Source of the DNA: an uncultured Limnohabitans sp.
Lineage (GTDB): Bacteria; Pseudomonadota; Gammaproteobacteria; Burkholderiales; Burkholderiaceae_C
Direction: 5' to 3'
NCBI GenBank assembly: GCA_937928195.1
Contig: CALEYZ010000058.1
Coordinates: 1-17,619, forward strand
Length of the DNA: 17,619 nt
Numbering within the stretch: position 1 is the stretch's first letter; every line of letters begins with the position of its first letter. Under the pieces are notes generated by a model. The model saw nothing but the letters and a program-made list of their open reading frames with translations. It did not search any database and was not told the DNA's origin. The translations under genes and the position numbers were made by a program. Positions 7,731 to 14,042 of this stretch are shown here, one piece after another.

Positions 7731-8933
7731 TTAGGCCTTCAGGGGGAAGATGGGTTCGACTTCGCGGTAATCGCGAGGCACGATCACCTTGATGTCGCCT
7801 TTGACCACTTGCGTCATCAAAGGTTGTGCGCCCATGTTTTGGCCATTCACAAACTGTGTGGCGCCGTACGGCATGATGTGGTTGGAGAAGGTGCTCTTGT
7901 TCAACGCATCGATGATGGCCGCACGGTCGGTTGACTTGGCGCGCTCAATGGCGTCGGCCAACAAGGTCATGGCGGTGTAGGTCATGAACACTTCGTAGCT
8001 GAAGAACTGGCCCTGTGCTTCCACACGTTTTTTCAATTCCAAAGAACGCTTGTCACGGGGGTTGAACCAGTGGTTGCAATCGATGATGCCGTTGGCAGCT
8101 TCTGGGAATTCTTTGACGAACTTGTAGCTGGAAGCCGCACCGCCGAGCACCGAGTAAATGGCCTTGGGTGTGATTTTTTGCTGCTGCATGGTGCGCACCA
8201 ACAGGGCGTACTCGTTGTAGTAGTTGGCCGGAATCACGATGTCAGGATTGACCTGCTTGATGCGCAGCGCAATGTTGTTGAAATCGCGTGTCGGGTTGGC
8301 GTGCTTGATCACTTCTTTCACGTCATAGCCGTAGCCTGGCAATTCTTTGGCCAACAAGTTGGCGGTGCCGGTTCCAAACAATGATTCTTCGTGAATGATC
8401 ATCACACTGCGTGCAGGCTTGCCCGCAGCGGTGTTGAGCACGTGCAAATTGGCCACCGCCACTTCAGCGCATTTTTTGTAACCTGGGCCAAAGCGGAAGG
8501 TGTTTTTCAAACCACGTTCCACAATTTGATCGGCCACACCCACGTCCACAACGTGGGGCAAGTTGTACTTGGCAGCCGCTTGTGTGGTGGCCAAGCAGAT
8601 GGCAGAGGCAAAGGCACCAACCACGGCGCTCACGCCCGCTTCGTTCATCTTTTCAATTTCGGCGGTGCCGGCTTGCGGGCTTGATTGGGCATCACCCAAG
8701 ACCGCTTCAATTTTGGCACCGCCCAAAGACTTGATGCCACCGGCTTTGTTGATATCTTCAATCGCCAACAAAGCGCCCAATCGGCACTGCTGACCTGAAT
8801 ATGCCAAGGCACCTGTGACGGGGTGCAAGACACCCACCTTCACGGTCTTCGCTTGCGCGCCGGCAATCAAGGGGAAAGACATGACAGAGGCCGCTGCTGC
8901 GGTCTGGTTCATAAAGTGACGACGTGTGGTCAT
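7731..8933 (-). CDS. ABC transporter periplasmic substrate-binding protein (LivK/amide-binding type, Tat signal)
   Basis: This 400-residue type I periplasmic binding protein (Peripla_BP_6) is the affinity component of the adjacent LivHMGF importer. The N-terminus MTTRRHFMNQTAAAAS has a twin-arginine followed by a hydrophobic stretch and the signal-peptidase site AGAQA, so Tat export is likely. The mature start KTVKVGVLHPVTGALAYSGQ is the family's first ligand lobe, with EAVLGDAQSSPQAGTAEIEKM and VVGAFASAICLATTQAAAKY following. The ligand seems closer to the amide/urea-type than to the classical leucine-binding proteins, but I cannot name it. The ATG at 8933 has a strong AGGAG site upstream; a longer frame to 9110 would overlap the regulator gene and adds no signal sequence. 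This is the usual first structural gene after the regulator, 43 bases downstream of gntR. Confidence 0.93.
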   Translation of the reverse strand: MTTRRHFMNQTAAAASVMSFPLIAGAQAKTVKVGVLHPVTGALAYSGQQCRLGALLAIEDINKAGGIKSLGGAKIEAVLGDAQSSPQAGTAEIEKMNEAGVSAVVGAFASAICLATTQAAAKYNLPHVVDVGVADQIVERGLKNTFRFGPGYKKCAEVAVANLHVLNTAAGKPARSVMIIHEESLFGTGTANLLAKELPGYGYDVKEVIKHANPTRDFNNIALRIKQVNPDIVIPANYYNEYALLVRTMQQQKITPKAIYSVLGGAASSYKFVKEFPEAANGIIDCNHWFNPRDKRSLELKKRVEAQGQFFSYEVFMTYTAMTLLADAIERAKSTDRAAIIDALNKSTFSNHIMPYGATQFVNGQNMGAQPLMTQVVKGDIKVIVPRDYREVEPIFPLKA

Positions 8934-8976
8934 GGGAAGCTCCTTTGGAAGGTCTAGGTGAAAATCGAAAGAACGG

Positions 8977-9792
8977 TCAATGGAAATTTGCCGACAGCTC
9001 TTTGTCCACCCAAATTTGGGCGTCAATGCTGCCAACACGGGACAACTGCATTTGGTACTCATAGCGATCGGGACGGTACAGCCCCAACAGCCATTGAACG
9101 GGCTTGTCATGCTGGTCGTAAATTAGACGTCGCACGGACAACAGGGCAGAGCCCACTGGCACGTCCAAATGACGCGCCATTTCGGCATCGGCCAGTCTTG
9201 CAGAAATGGTTTGCTCCGCACGGCCTACTTTGACGCCGGCTTCTTCCAGCAAAACCAAGATGGGTTTTTGGGCCAACTCACGTTGTCCAAAGCCTTTGGC
9301 AATGTCCGATGGGACCCAAGTGGTGATGTGTGACAAAGGGCCTTCACGCGTGCTGCGAATGCGCTCCGCTTTTTGCACCCAGTCGGTGGCCGAAATTTGC
9401 AACTTGTCTTGAATCTCTTTAGGCGCCAACAAGGTCTGCACCGACAACACCTTGACCGAAGTACGCAAGCCCATGGTGACCAAGTTTTCCAACAAACCCG
9501 TTAAGCGTGCTTGCTGATTGCCTGATGCAGACGTGTCATTGGCATGGCTCAAGGCACCTGAAGCATCGCGTTTCACAGGTCGTGTGCCACGGCCTGGCTC
9601 GCGTTTGATCAAACCCTCTTCGGCCATTTGTTGGAGTGCACGTCGCACCGTGACACGGGCCACCGCAAACTGCTTCATGAGGGCCAATTCACCTGGCAAG
9701 CCCTCGTCAAATTTGCCTTCTTGCAATTGCTCGCACAGCACCAGATAAATCTGGTGGTACTTGGGCAATGGCAGGCTTTGGTTCATGGCCAC
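8977..9792 (-). CDS. GntR-family transcriptional regulator (HutC/UTRA subfamily)
   Basis: This 271-residue regulator has an N-terminal winged helix (about 10-75, with LPGELALMKQFAVARVTVRR and LIKREPGRGT forming the recognition helix and wing) followed by a UTRA ligand-binding domain from about 100 to 265. UTRA features include WVQKAERIRSTREGPLSHI, QTISARLADAEMARHLDVP and LSVRRLIYDQHDKPVQW. HutC-type proteins usually repress a nearby catabolic or uptake operon until the substrate or an intermediate binds. The start is GTG at 9792, 12 bases after AGGAG, or ATG at 9786. It is the first gene of the liv-leuCD-hyuB array and has a palindrome at 9810-9831 just upstream, which suggests autoregulation together with the operon. 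Confidence 0.93.
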   Translation of the reverse strand: MAMNQSLPLPKYHQIYLVLCEQLQEGKFDEGLPGELALMKQFAVARVTVRRALQQMAEEGLIKREPGRGTRPVKRDASGALSHANDTSASGNQQARLTGLLENLVTMGLRTSVKVLSVQTLLAPKEIQDKLQISATDWVQKAERIRSTREGPLSHITTWVPSDIAKGFGQRELAQKPILVLLEEAGVKVGRAEQTISARLADAEMARHLDVPVGSALLSVRRLIYDQHDKPVQWLLGLYRPDRYEYQMQLSRVGSIDAQIWVDKELSANFH

Positions 9793-9809
9793 GATGTTTG
9801 ATCACTCCT

Positions 9810-9831
9810 AATGACCTGTCAATAGGACATT
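9810..9831. promoter_or_regulatory. Candidate GntR operator (imperfect 22-bp palindrome)
   Basis: The arms read AATGnCCTnT and AnAGGnCATT, with 16 of 22 positions self-complementary, centred about 28 bases upstream of the gntR start. The core TAGGACA (9823-9829) recurs in direct orientation at 9835-9841, 12 bases on, about one helical turn. Dyads of this size next to the regulator's own gene are usual for GntR/HutC proteins. The site is inferred from symmetry and position only; no second copy was noticed upstream of other genes in the window. Confidence 0.55.
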
Positions 9832-9876
9832 TGGTAGGACAAACTAGCAATTTCACCTAGACGACTCGCCGGGGAT

Positions 9877-11448
9877 TTAAGCGTAGTGGGTTCTCAGTTC
9901 TCGCTTCAGCAATTTGCCACTGGGATTCTTAGGCAAGGCTTCGGCAAAGACCACGCGCTTGGGCACCTTGAACGTGGCCATGTGCTGGTTGCAATGCGCC
10001 ATCACTTCAGATTCGCTCAAAGATTGGCCAGCCTTCAACACAATCACAGCCGTCACAGCTTCGACCCACTTCGGATCGGGCAGACCGATCACTGCCACTT
10101 CGCTCACAGCCGGCAAGCGGTAAATCATTTCCTCAACTTCACGGCTGGCCACGTTCTCGCCACCCGTTTTGATCATGTCCTTTTTGCGGTCCACCACGCT
10201 GATGAAGCCCTCGTCATCGATGGTGGCCAAGTCACCACTGTGAAACCAATCGCCAGAGAAAGAGGCGCGCGTTTTTTCTTCATCGTTGAAATAGCCCAAC
10301 ATCAAGTGCGGTGAGCGATGCACGATCTCACCCACTTCACCGGGCTTCACATCTTGCATGTCGTCGTTCACCACGCGTGTTTCTACATTCAATACCGCGC
10401 GACCGCAGGAGCCTGGCTTGCGCAATTGATCGTCAGGGCCCAGCATGGTGGCCAATGGCGCGATTTCGGTTTGGCCGTACAAATTCCACAAGCGCACTTT
10501 GGGCAAACGCGTGGCCAACTCTTTCAACACCGCCACAGGCATGATGGAGGCACCGTAGTAGCCTTTGGCCAAATGACTCAACTTGTCGGCTTCAAACAAG
10601 GGTGAACGCAGCAATGCAATCCACACGGTCGGCGGTGCAAAAAAACTGGTGATTTTGTATTTTTCAATCAGGGCCAACAAATTGTCGGGCACAGGTTTGG
10701 ACGTGATCACATTGCTGCTGCCAATGTAAATGGCTGGGCCAAAAAACACATCCAACTGGGCACAGTGGTAAAGCGGTAGCGCATGCAAAGCCAAATCTTG
10801 CTCGGCAATTTCTGCATTCACCACACAGCTCACGTACTGCCACAACACCGCATCGTGTGTCAGCATGGCGCCTTTGGGCATGGACTCGGTGCCACTGGTG
10901 TACACAATTTGCGCCAAGTCATGACTGGCCAAACCACTCTCAGGCAAAGCGTTTGTGCAAGCGGCAAGTTCATGAAAATTCAGCATGCCCGCCACAGGTT
11001 CACTCGGGTCTTCAGAAGGCAACCACACAAACTGTTTCACCTGGGTGTCCAGGGCCGACGCTTGTTTGGCCAAATCGGCCAAGCCTGAATCGGTGGCCAG
11101 CGTGGCGGCCCCAGCATGGCGCAGGATGTAGGCCACTTCATCGGCCTTCAACATGAAATTGATGGGCACCATGACCGCACCCATGCGTGCCAACGCGAAA
11201 CGCAACGCCGCAAAGCCATGGGAATTTCGCGCCAACACCGCCACACGATCACCTGGTTTCACGCCCTGCGCCCACAAGCCTGCGGCCAAGCGCGATACCA
11301 AGGCATCGAACTCGGCATACGTCCATGACGTGCTGCCGCACACAATGCCCAGCTTTTGCGGCAAGCGCAAAGCCGTTCGCCGCAGCGCATCGGCAATGGT
11401 CTGGCGCCGAACCGCGGGGGAAATAAGGGGCTGTGCTGCAGTTGACAT
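9877..11448 (-). CDS. Acyl-CoA synthetase / AMP-dependent ligase (ANL superfamily)
   Basis: This 523-residue enzyme activates a carboxylic acid through an acyl-adenylate to its CoA thioester. Motifs in order: the nucleotide loop YTSGTESMPKGAMLTH (about 183-198), NLYGQTE (A5), GDWFHSGDLATIDDEGF (A7), VVDRKKDMIKTGGENV (A8 hinge), and the C-terminal catalytic lysine in PKNPSGKLLKREL. The order and length fit medium/long-chain fatty-acyl or aryl-CoA ligases. The ATG at 11448 has GGAGC six bases upstream; the frame extends to 11478 without a better site. It lies upstream of gntR in the same direction with an 84-base gap and could feed the same pathway, but a separate transcript is equally possible. 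The substrate is not predictable from sequence alone. Confidence 0.93.
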   Translation of the reverse strand: MSTAAQPLISPAVRRQTIADALRRTALRLPQKLGIVCGSTSWTYAEFDALVSRLAAGLWAQGVKPGDRVAVLARNSHGFAALRFALARMGAVMVPINFMLKADEVAYILRHAGAATLATDSGLADLAKQASALDTQVKQFVWLPSEDPSEPVAGMLNFHELAACTNALPESGLASHDLAQIVYTSGTESMPKGAMLTHDAVLWQYVSCVVNAEIAEQDLALHALPLYHCAQLDVFFGPAIYIGSSNVITSKPVPDNLLALIEKYKITSFFAPPTVWIALLRSPLFEADKLSHLAKGYYGASIMPVAVLKELATRLPKVRLWNLYGQTEIAPLATMLGPDDQLRKPGSCGRAVLNVETRVVNDDMQDVKPGEVGEIVHRSPHLMLGYFNDEEKTRASFSGDWFHSGDLATIDDEGFISVVDRKKDMIKTGGENVASREVEEMIYRLPAVSEVAVIGLPDPKWVEAVTAVIVLKAGQSLSESEVMAHCNQHMATFKVPKRVVFAEALPKNPSGKLLKRELRTHYA

Positions 11449-11475
11449 TGAAAAGCTCCAAATCAAATCGATAAT
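11448..11475 (+). promoter_or_regulatory. Predicted sigma70 promoter for the DUF2889 gene
   Basis: TTGAAA (11448-11453) and GATAAT (11470-11475) are separated by 16 bases and each match the consensus at five of six positions. A start of transcription near 11482 would give a leader of about 28 bases. The -35 box overlaps the ATG of the divergent ligase gene, so the two genes share a very compact control region. Confidence 0.6.
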
Positions 11476-11509
11476 CAAAGCATTGAACTCGAAATTTAAG
11501 AGGCCGACA

Positions 11510-12082
11510 TTGGCACTTCCACCACCCTCCCCTCGAAAACTGTCACATACGCGAACTGTGGTCTATTCAGGCCACGAGCGCGAAGATGGCCTGTGGGACA
11601 TTGAAGCCGCGCTCACCGACATCAAAACCTACACCTTCATCATTCCCAGTCAAGGTCCGTTAGAAGCCGGCCAGCCCATTCATGGCTTGAACATTCGACT
11701 GACCGTCGACAACCAGTTCAAAATTCACGACGTGGTCACCGACATGGAACACATCCCTCACCCAGAATGTGTTCACGCACCCGTCAACATGCACACCCTG
11801 ATCGGCTGCACCTTGGGTGCCGGATGGCGCAAAACCATTGACGCGCACATTGGCGGCGTTGCGGGCTGTACCCACTTGCGTGAAATGCTGTTCAACATGG
11901 CCACTGCGGCCTACCAAACCATTCCTTCGGCGCGTCAATACAAAGCACAACAAGCGGGCTTGCCCGAGCACGTGCCCACCACGCCGCCGCCCCACGTGGG
12001 AAAGTGCATGTCGTGGGCCTTTGATGGCCCTGTCGTTCAGCGCTACTACCCCATGTTTTACAGAAAACCAGAGTCCACCTGA
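11510..12082 (+). CDS. DUF2889 domain protein (function unknown)
   Basis: This 190-residue protein of the DUF2889 family is common in proteobacteria and has no established reaction known to me. Family-typical features are PSPRKLSHTRTVVYSGHERE near the start, DGLWDIEAALTDIKTY, then HGLNIRLTVDNQFKIHDV, LIGCTLGAGWRKTID and GCTHLREMLFNMATAAYQTI; the C-terminal part carries CMSWAFDGPVVQRYYP. No signal peptide or membrane span is seen, so it is probably cytoplasmic. The frame runs open far upstream, but that part is antisense to the ligase gene. The likely start is TTG at 11510, six bases after AAGAGG and just before the family's first conserved block. It is divergent from the acyl-CoA ligase with 61 bases between starts. 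To my recollection, DUF2889 genes often lie near acyl-CoA metabolism genes, so a link to the ligase is possible. Confidence 0.85.
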   Translation: MALPPPSPRKLSHTRTVVYSGHEREDGLWDIEAALTDIKTYTFIIPSQGPLEAGQPIHGLNIRLTVDNQFKIHDVVTDMEHIPHPECVHAPVNMHTLIGCTLGAGWRKTIDAHIGGVAGCTHLREMLFNMATAAYQTIPSARQYKAQQAGLPEHVPTTPPPHVGKCMSWAFDGPVVQRYYPMFYRKPEST

Positions 12083-12131
12083 TTCAGACCCCGTGCGGCC
12101 TTGACTGGACGTGCGCACCGGCCTCTCCGTC

Positions 12132-12148
12132 CCTGCGATAATCGCAGG
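12132..12148. promoter_or_regulatory. Perfect inverted repeat around a -10-like box upstream of miaB
   Basis: CCTGCGA and TCGCAGG flank TAA, giving a perfect 7-bp dyad. The plus strand within it reads TGCGATAAT, an extended -10 element (TGn plus GATAAT, 12134-12142). No convincing -35 lies 16-18 bases upstream, as is tolerable for extended -10 promoters. Transcription would begin near 12149, some 75 bases before miaB. Confidence 0.45.
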
Positions 12149-12155
12149 CTGTACC

Positions 12156-12174
12156 GCACGCCACCCTGGCGTGC
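12156..12174 (+). repeat. Hairpin in the predicted miaB leader
   Basis: GCACGCCA and TGGCGTGC pair perfectly over 8 bp around a CCC loop. No T-run follows, so it is not an obvious terminator. It would sit at the 5' end of the miaB transcript and could stabilise the mRNA, or it could be a protein-binding site on DNA. Confidence 0.4.
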
Positions 12175-12223
12175 ACCTTCCATCAGCCCCTGGATATAAA
12201 CCAGTTACCGCTTGGAGTTTCTT

Positions 12224-13561
12224 GTGAGCAAAAAAGTATTCATCAAAACCTTCGGTTGCCAAATGAACGAGTACGACTCGGACAAAATGGCCGACGTCAT
12301 GAAGGCCGCCGAGGGCTATGAGCCCACCCAAGACGTCGAAGAAGCCGACCTCATTTTGTTCAATACCTGCTCGGTGCGTGAACGTGCGCAAGAAAAAGTT
12401 TTCAGTGACTTAGGCCGCGTCAAACATCTCAAAGAACGCGGTGTGTTGATTGGTGTTGGCGGCTGTGTGGCCAGCCAAGAAGGCGCCGACATCATCAAAC
12501 GCGCGCCGTATGTCGACGTGGTATTTGGCCCTCAAACTTTGCACCGCTTGCCGGAACTCTTGGCCGCACGCAGCACCAAAAAACGCCCTCAAGTGGACAT
12601 CACGTTCCCAGAGATTGAAAAGTTCGACCACTTGCCGCCTGCCAAGATCGACGGCCCCACCGCCTTCGTGTCGATCATGGAAGGTTGCAGCAAATATTGC
12701 AGTTACTGCGTCGTGCCATACACCCGTGGCGAAGAAGTCAGCCGTCCGTTTGAAGACGTGTTGGTCGAAGTGGCCGGTTTGGCGGAACAGGGTGTCCGCG
12801 AAATTACCCTGCTGGGTCAAAACGTGAATGCGTACCGCGGCAAGATGGGTGACACGTCAGAGATTGCCGACTTTGCGCTGCTGATTGAATACGTGGCCGA
12901 CATGCCCGGCATTGAGCGCATTCGCTACACCACCAGCCATCCCAATGAGTTCACGCAACGATTGATTGACGTGTACGACAAGGTGCCCAAGTTGGTGAGC
13001 CATTTGCACCTGCCTGTGCAGCACGGCTCTGACAGAATTTTGATGGCCATGAAACGCGGCTACACCGCGATGGAATACAAAAGCACCATTCGCAAGCTGC
13101 GCGCCATCAGGCCCGACATGGCCATGAGCAGTGACTTCATTGTGGGCTTCCCCGGCGAGACCGACGAAGACTTCAACAAGATGATGAAGCTCATTGACGA
13201 TGTGGGCTACGACACCAGCTTCAGCTTCATCTTCAGCCCGCGCCCAGGCACCCCGGCCGCCAACTTGCACGACGACACGCCGCACGACGTGAAGCTGAAG
13301 CGCTTGCACCATTTGCAAGCCACCATCGAGGCCAACGTCAAACGCATCGGCGACAGCCGCTTGAACACGGTGCAGCGCATTTTGGTGGAGCGTCCTGCGC
13401 GCAAAGACGCTACCGAAATGGCCGGCCGCACCGAGTGCAATCGCGTGGTGAACTTTCCGGCTGGCCCCAACGGCATGCGCCTGGTGGGTCAAATGGTGGA
13501 TGTGCGCATCAACACGGCACTGTCACACTCTTTGCGAGGCGACTTGGTTTTGCCTGAATAA
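12224..13561 (+). CDS. miaB: tRNA-2-methylthio-N6-dimethylallyladenosine synthase MiaB
   Basis: This radical SAM methylthiotransferase converts i6A37 of tRNAs reading UNN codons to ms2i6A37, which improves decoding fidelity. The protein has 445 residues, normal for MiaB. The N-terminal UPF0004 domain holds the auxiliary-cluster cysteines Cys12 (KTFGCQMNEYDS), Cys49 (FNTCSVRE) and Cys81 (GVGGCVAS). The radical SAM motif is Cys155-x3-Cys159-x2-Cys162 (EGCSKYCSYCVVPYTRGEE), and the C-terminus carries a TRAM RNA-binding domain ending in SLRGDLVLPE. The start is GTG at 12224 with GGAG six bases upstream; the frame is open to a TTG at 12212 that overlaps this ribosome site. Many proteobacteria have phoH (ybeZ) after miaB; here a convergent cyclotransferase-like gene follows instead. 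Confidence 0.97.
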   Translation: MSKKVFIKTFGCQMNEYDSDKMADVMKAAEGYEPTQDVEEADLILFNTCSVRERAQEKVFSDLGRVKHLKERGVLIGVGGCVASQEGADIIKRAPYVDVVFGPQTLHRLPELLAARSTKKRPQVDITFPEIEKFDHLPPAKIDGPTAFVSIMEGCSKYCSYCVVPYTRGEEVSRPFEDVLVEVAGLAEQGVREITLLGQNVNAYRGKMGDTSEIADFALLIEYVADMPGIERIRYTTSHPNEFTQRLIDVYDKVPKLVSHLHLPVQHGSDRILMAMKRGYTAMEYKSTIRKLRAIRPDMAMSSDFIVGFPGETDEDFNKMMKLIDDVGYDTSFSFIFSPRPGTPAANLHDDTPHDVKLKRLHHLQATIEANVKRIGDSRLNTVQRILVERPARKDATEMAGRTECNRVVNFPAGPNGMRLVGQMVDVRINTALSHSLRGDLVLPE

Positions 13562-13564
13562 GGT

Positions 13565-14008
13565 TCAAGTTTTTTTATCTGAAACATGGCGACGAAAGTC
13601 GCCATTTTCAATTCTGCGCCGTCCCTCTAGAGACCAGTTGTAGACATAGACTTGCGCGTGCAGTGCTTGAGAACGCTCGGAGGCAAGCCACATGACTTCG
13701 ACCGTTTTGCGCAAGTACATTGAATTCTCGATGGACTCGGGATCTAGCTCCTCCAGCACGTCCAGATGATGCCAATGCGCGGCGTCAATCTTGTAGAGTT
13801 CGCCATGCACTGGCCCCAATGGCTCAGCCAATTGACCTGCCACCAACAAGGCGGGGTAATCACCCAAATCAAACAGCGCACCTTGAATGACGGCAGGCCC
13901 AAGACAGCTTGCACCTTGCATGTGATGGTGGTTGCTCAGGCCCGACAGCAATGTACCGTACACAAACAGCAATTCATTTTCAGCAAAGGGCGGCTTGCGC
14001 AAAATCAT
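13565..14008 (-). CDS. Gamma-glutamylcyclotransferase-family (AIG2/GGCT-like) protein
   Basis: This protein of about 147 residues has the GGCT/AIG2 fold. It shows the substrate loop FVYGTLLSGLSNHHHM (the YGTL signature), then GALFDLGDYPALL and GELYKIDAAHWHHLDVLEELDPES, where the acidic residue after LDVLEE sits in the usual catalytic position. Relatives release 5-oxoproline from gamma-glutamyl amino acids or gamma-glutamylamines, or act as repair cyclotransferases. The AGAGG element overlaps the first ATG (14014) and is ideally spaced from the second (14008), so I choose the latter. It converges on miaB with three bases between stops and diverges from the Rieske gene. A gamma-glutamyl-directed enzyme near a glutamine-synthetase-type gamma-glutamyl ligase is suggestive, but their functional link is inference. 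Confidence 0.85.
   Translation of the reverse strand: MILRKPPFAENELLFVYGTLLSGLSNHHHMQGASCLGPAVIQGALFDLGDYPALLVAGQLAEPLGPVHGELYKIDAAHWHHLDVLEELDPESIENSMYLRKTVEVMWLASERSQALHAQVYVYNWSLEGRRRIENGDFRRHVSDKKT
13586..13608 (+). terminator. Possible intrinsic terminator of miaB inside the convergent gene's 3' end
   Basis: ATGGCGAC and GTCGCCAT form a perfect 8-bp stem around a GAAA tetraloop at 13586-13605, with four Ts (13605-13608) at the plus-strand end. It begins 24 bases after the miaB stop and lies within the coding end of the convergent cyclotransferase gene. The T-run is short, so efficiency may be modest. Confidence 0.55.
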
Positions 14009-14042
14009 TTTCATCCTCTGTTTTTTGCGTTAAAGTGAATTT

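Noticed and set aside
9792..9820. TTGACA followed after 17 bases by AAACAT on the minus strand as a gntR promoter
   Set aside because: The -10 match is only three of six and transcription would start after the ribosome site and about at the start codon, so the transcript could not carry the AGGAG site.
11660..12391. Minus-strand open frame of 243 codons
   Set aside because: It is antisense to the DUF2889 gene and the start of miaB, both of which have clear family motifs; the reading has none.
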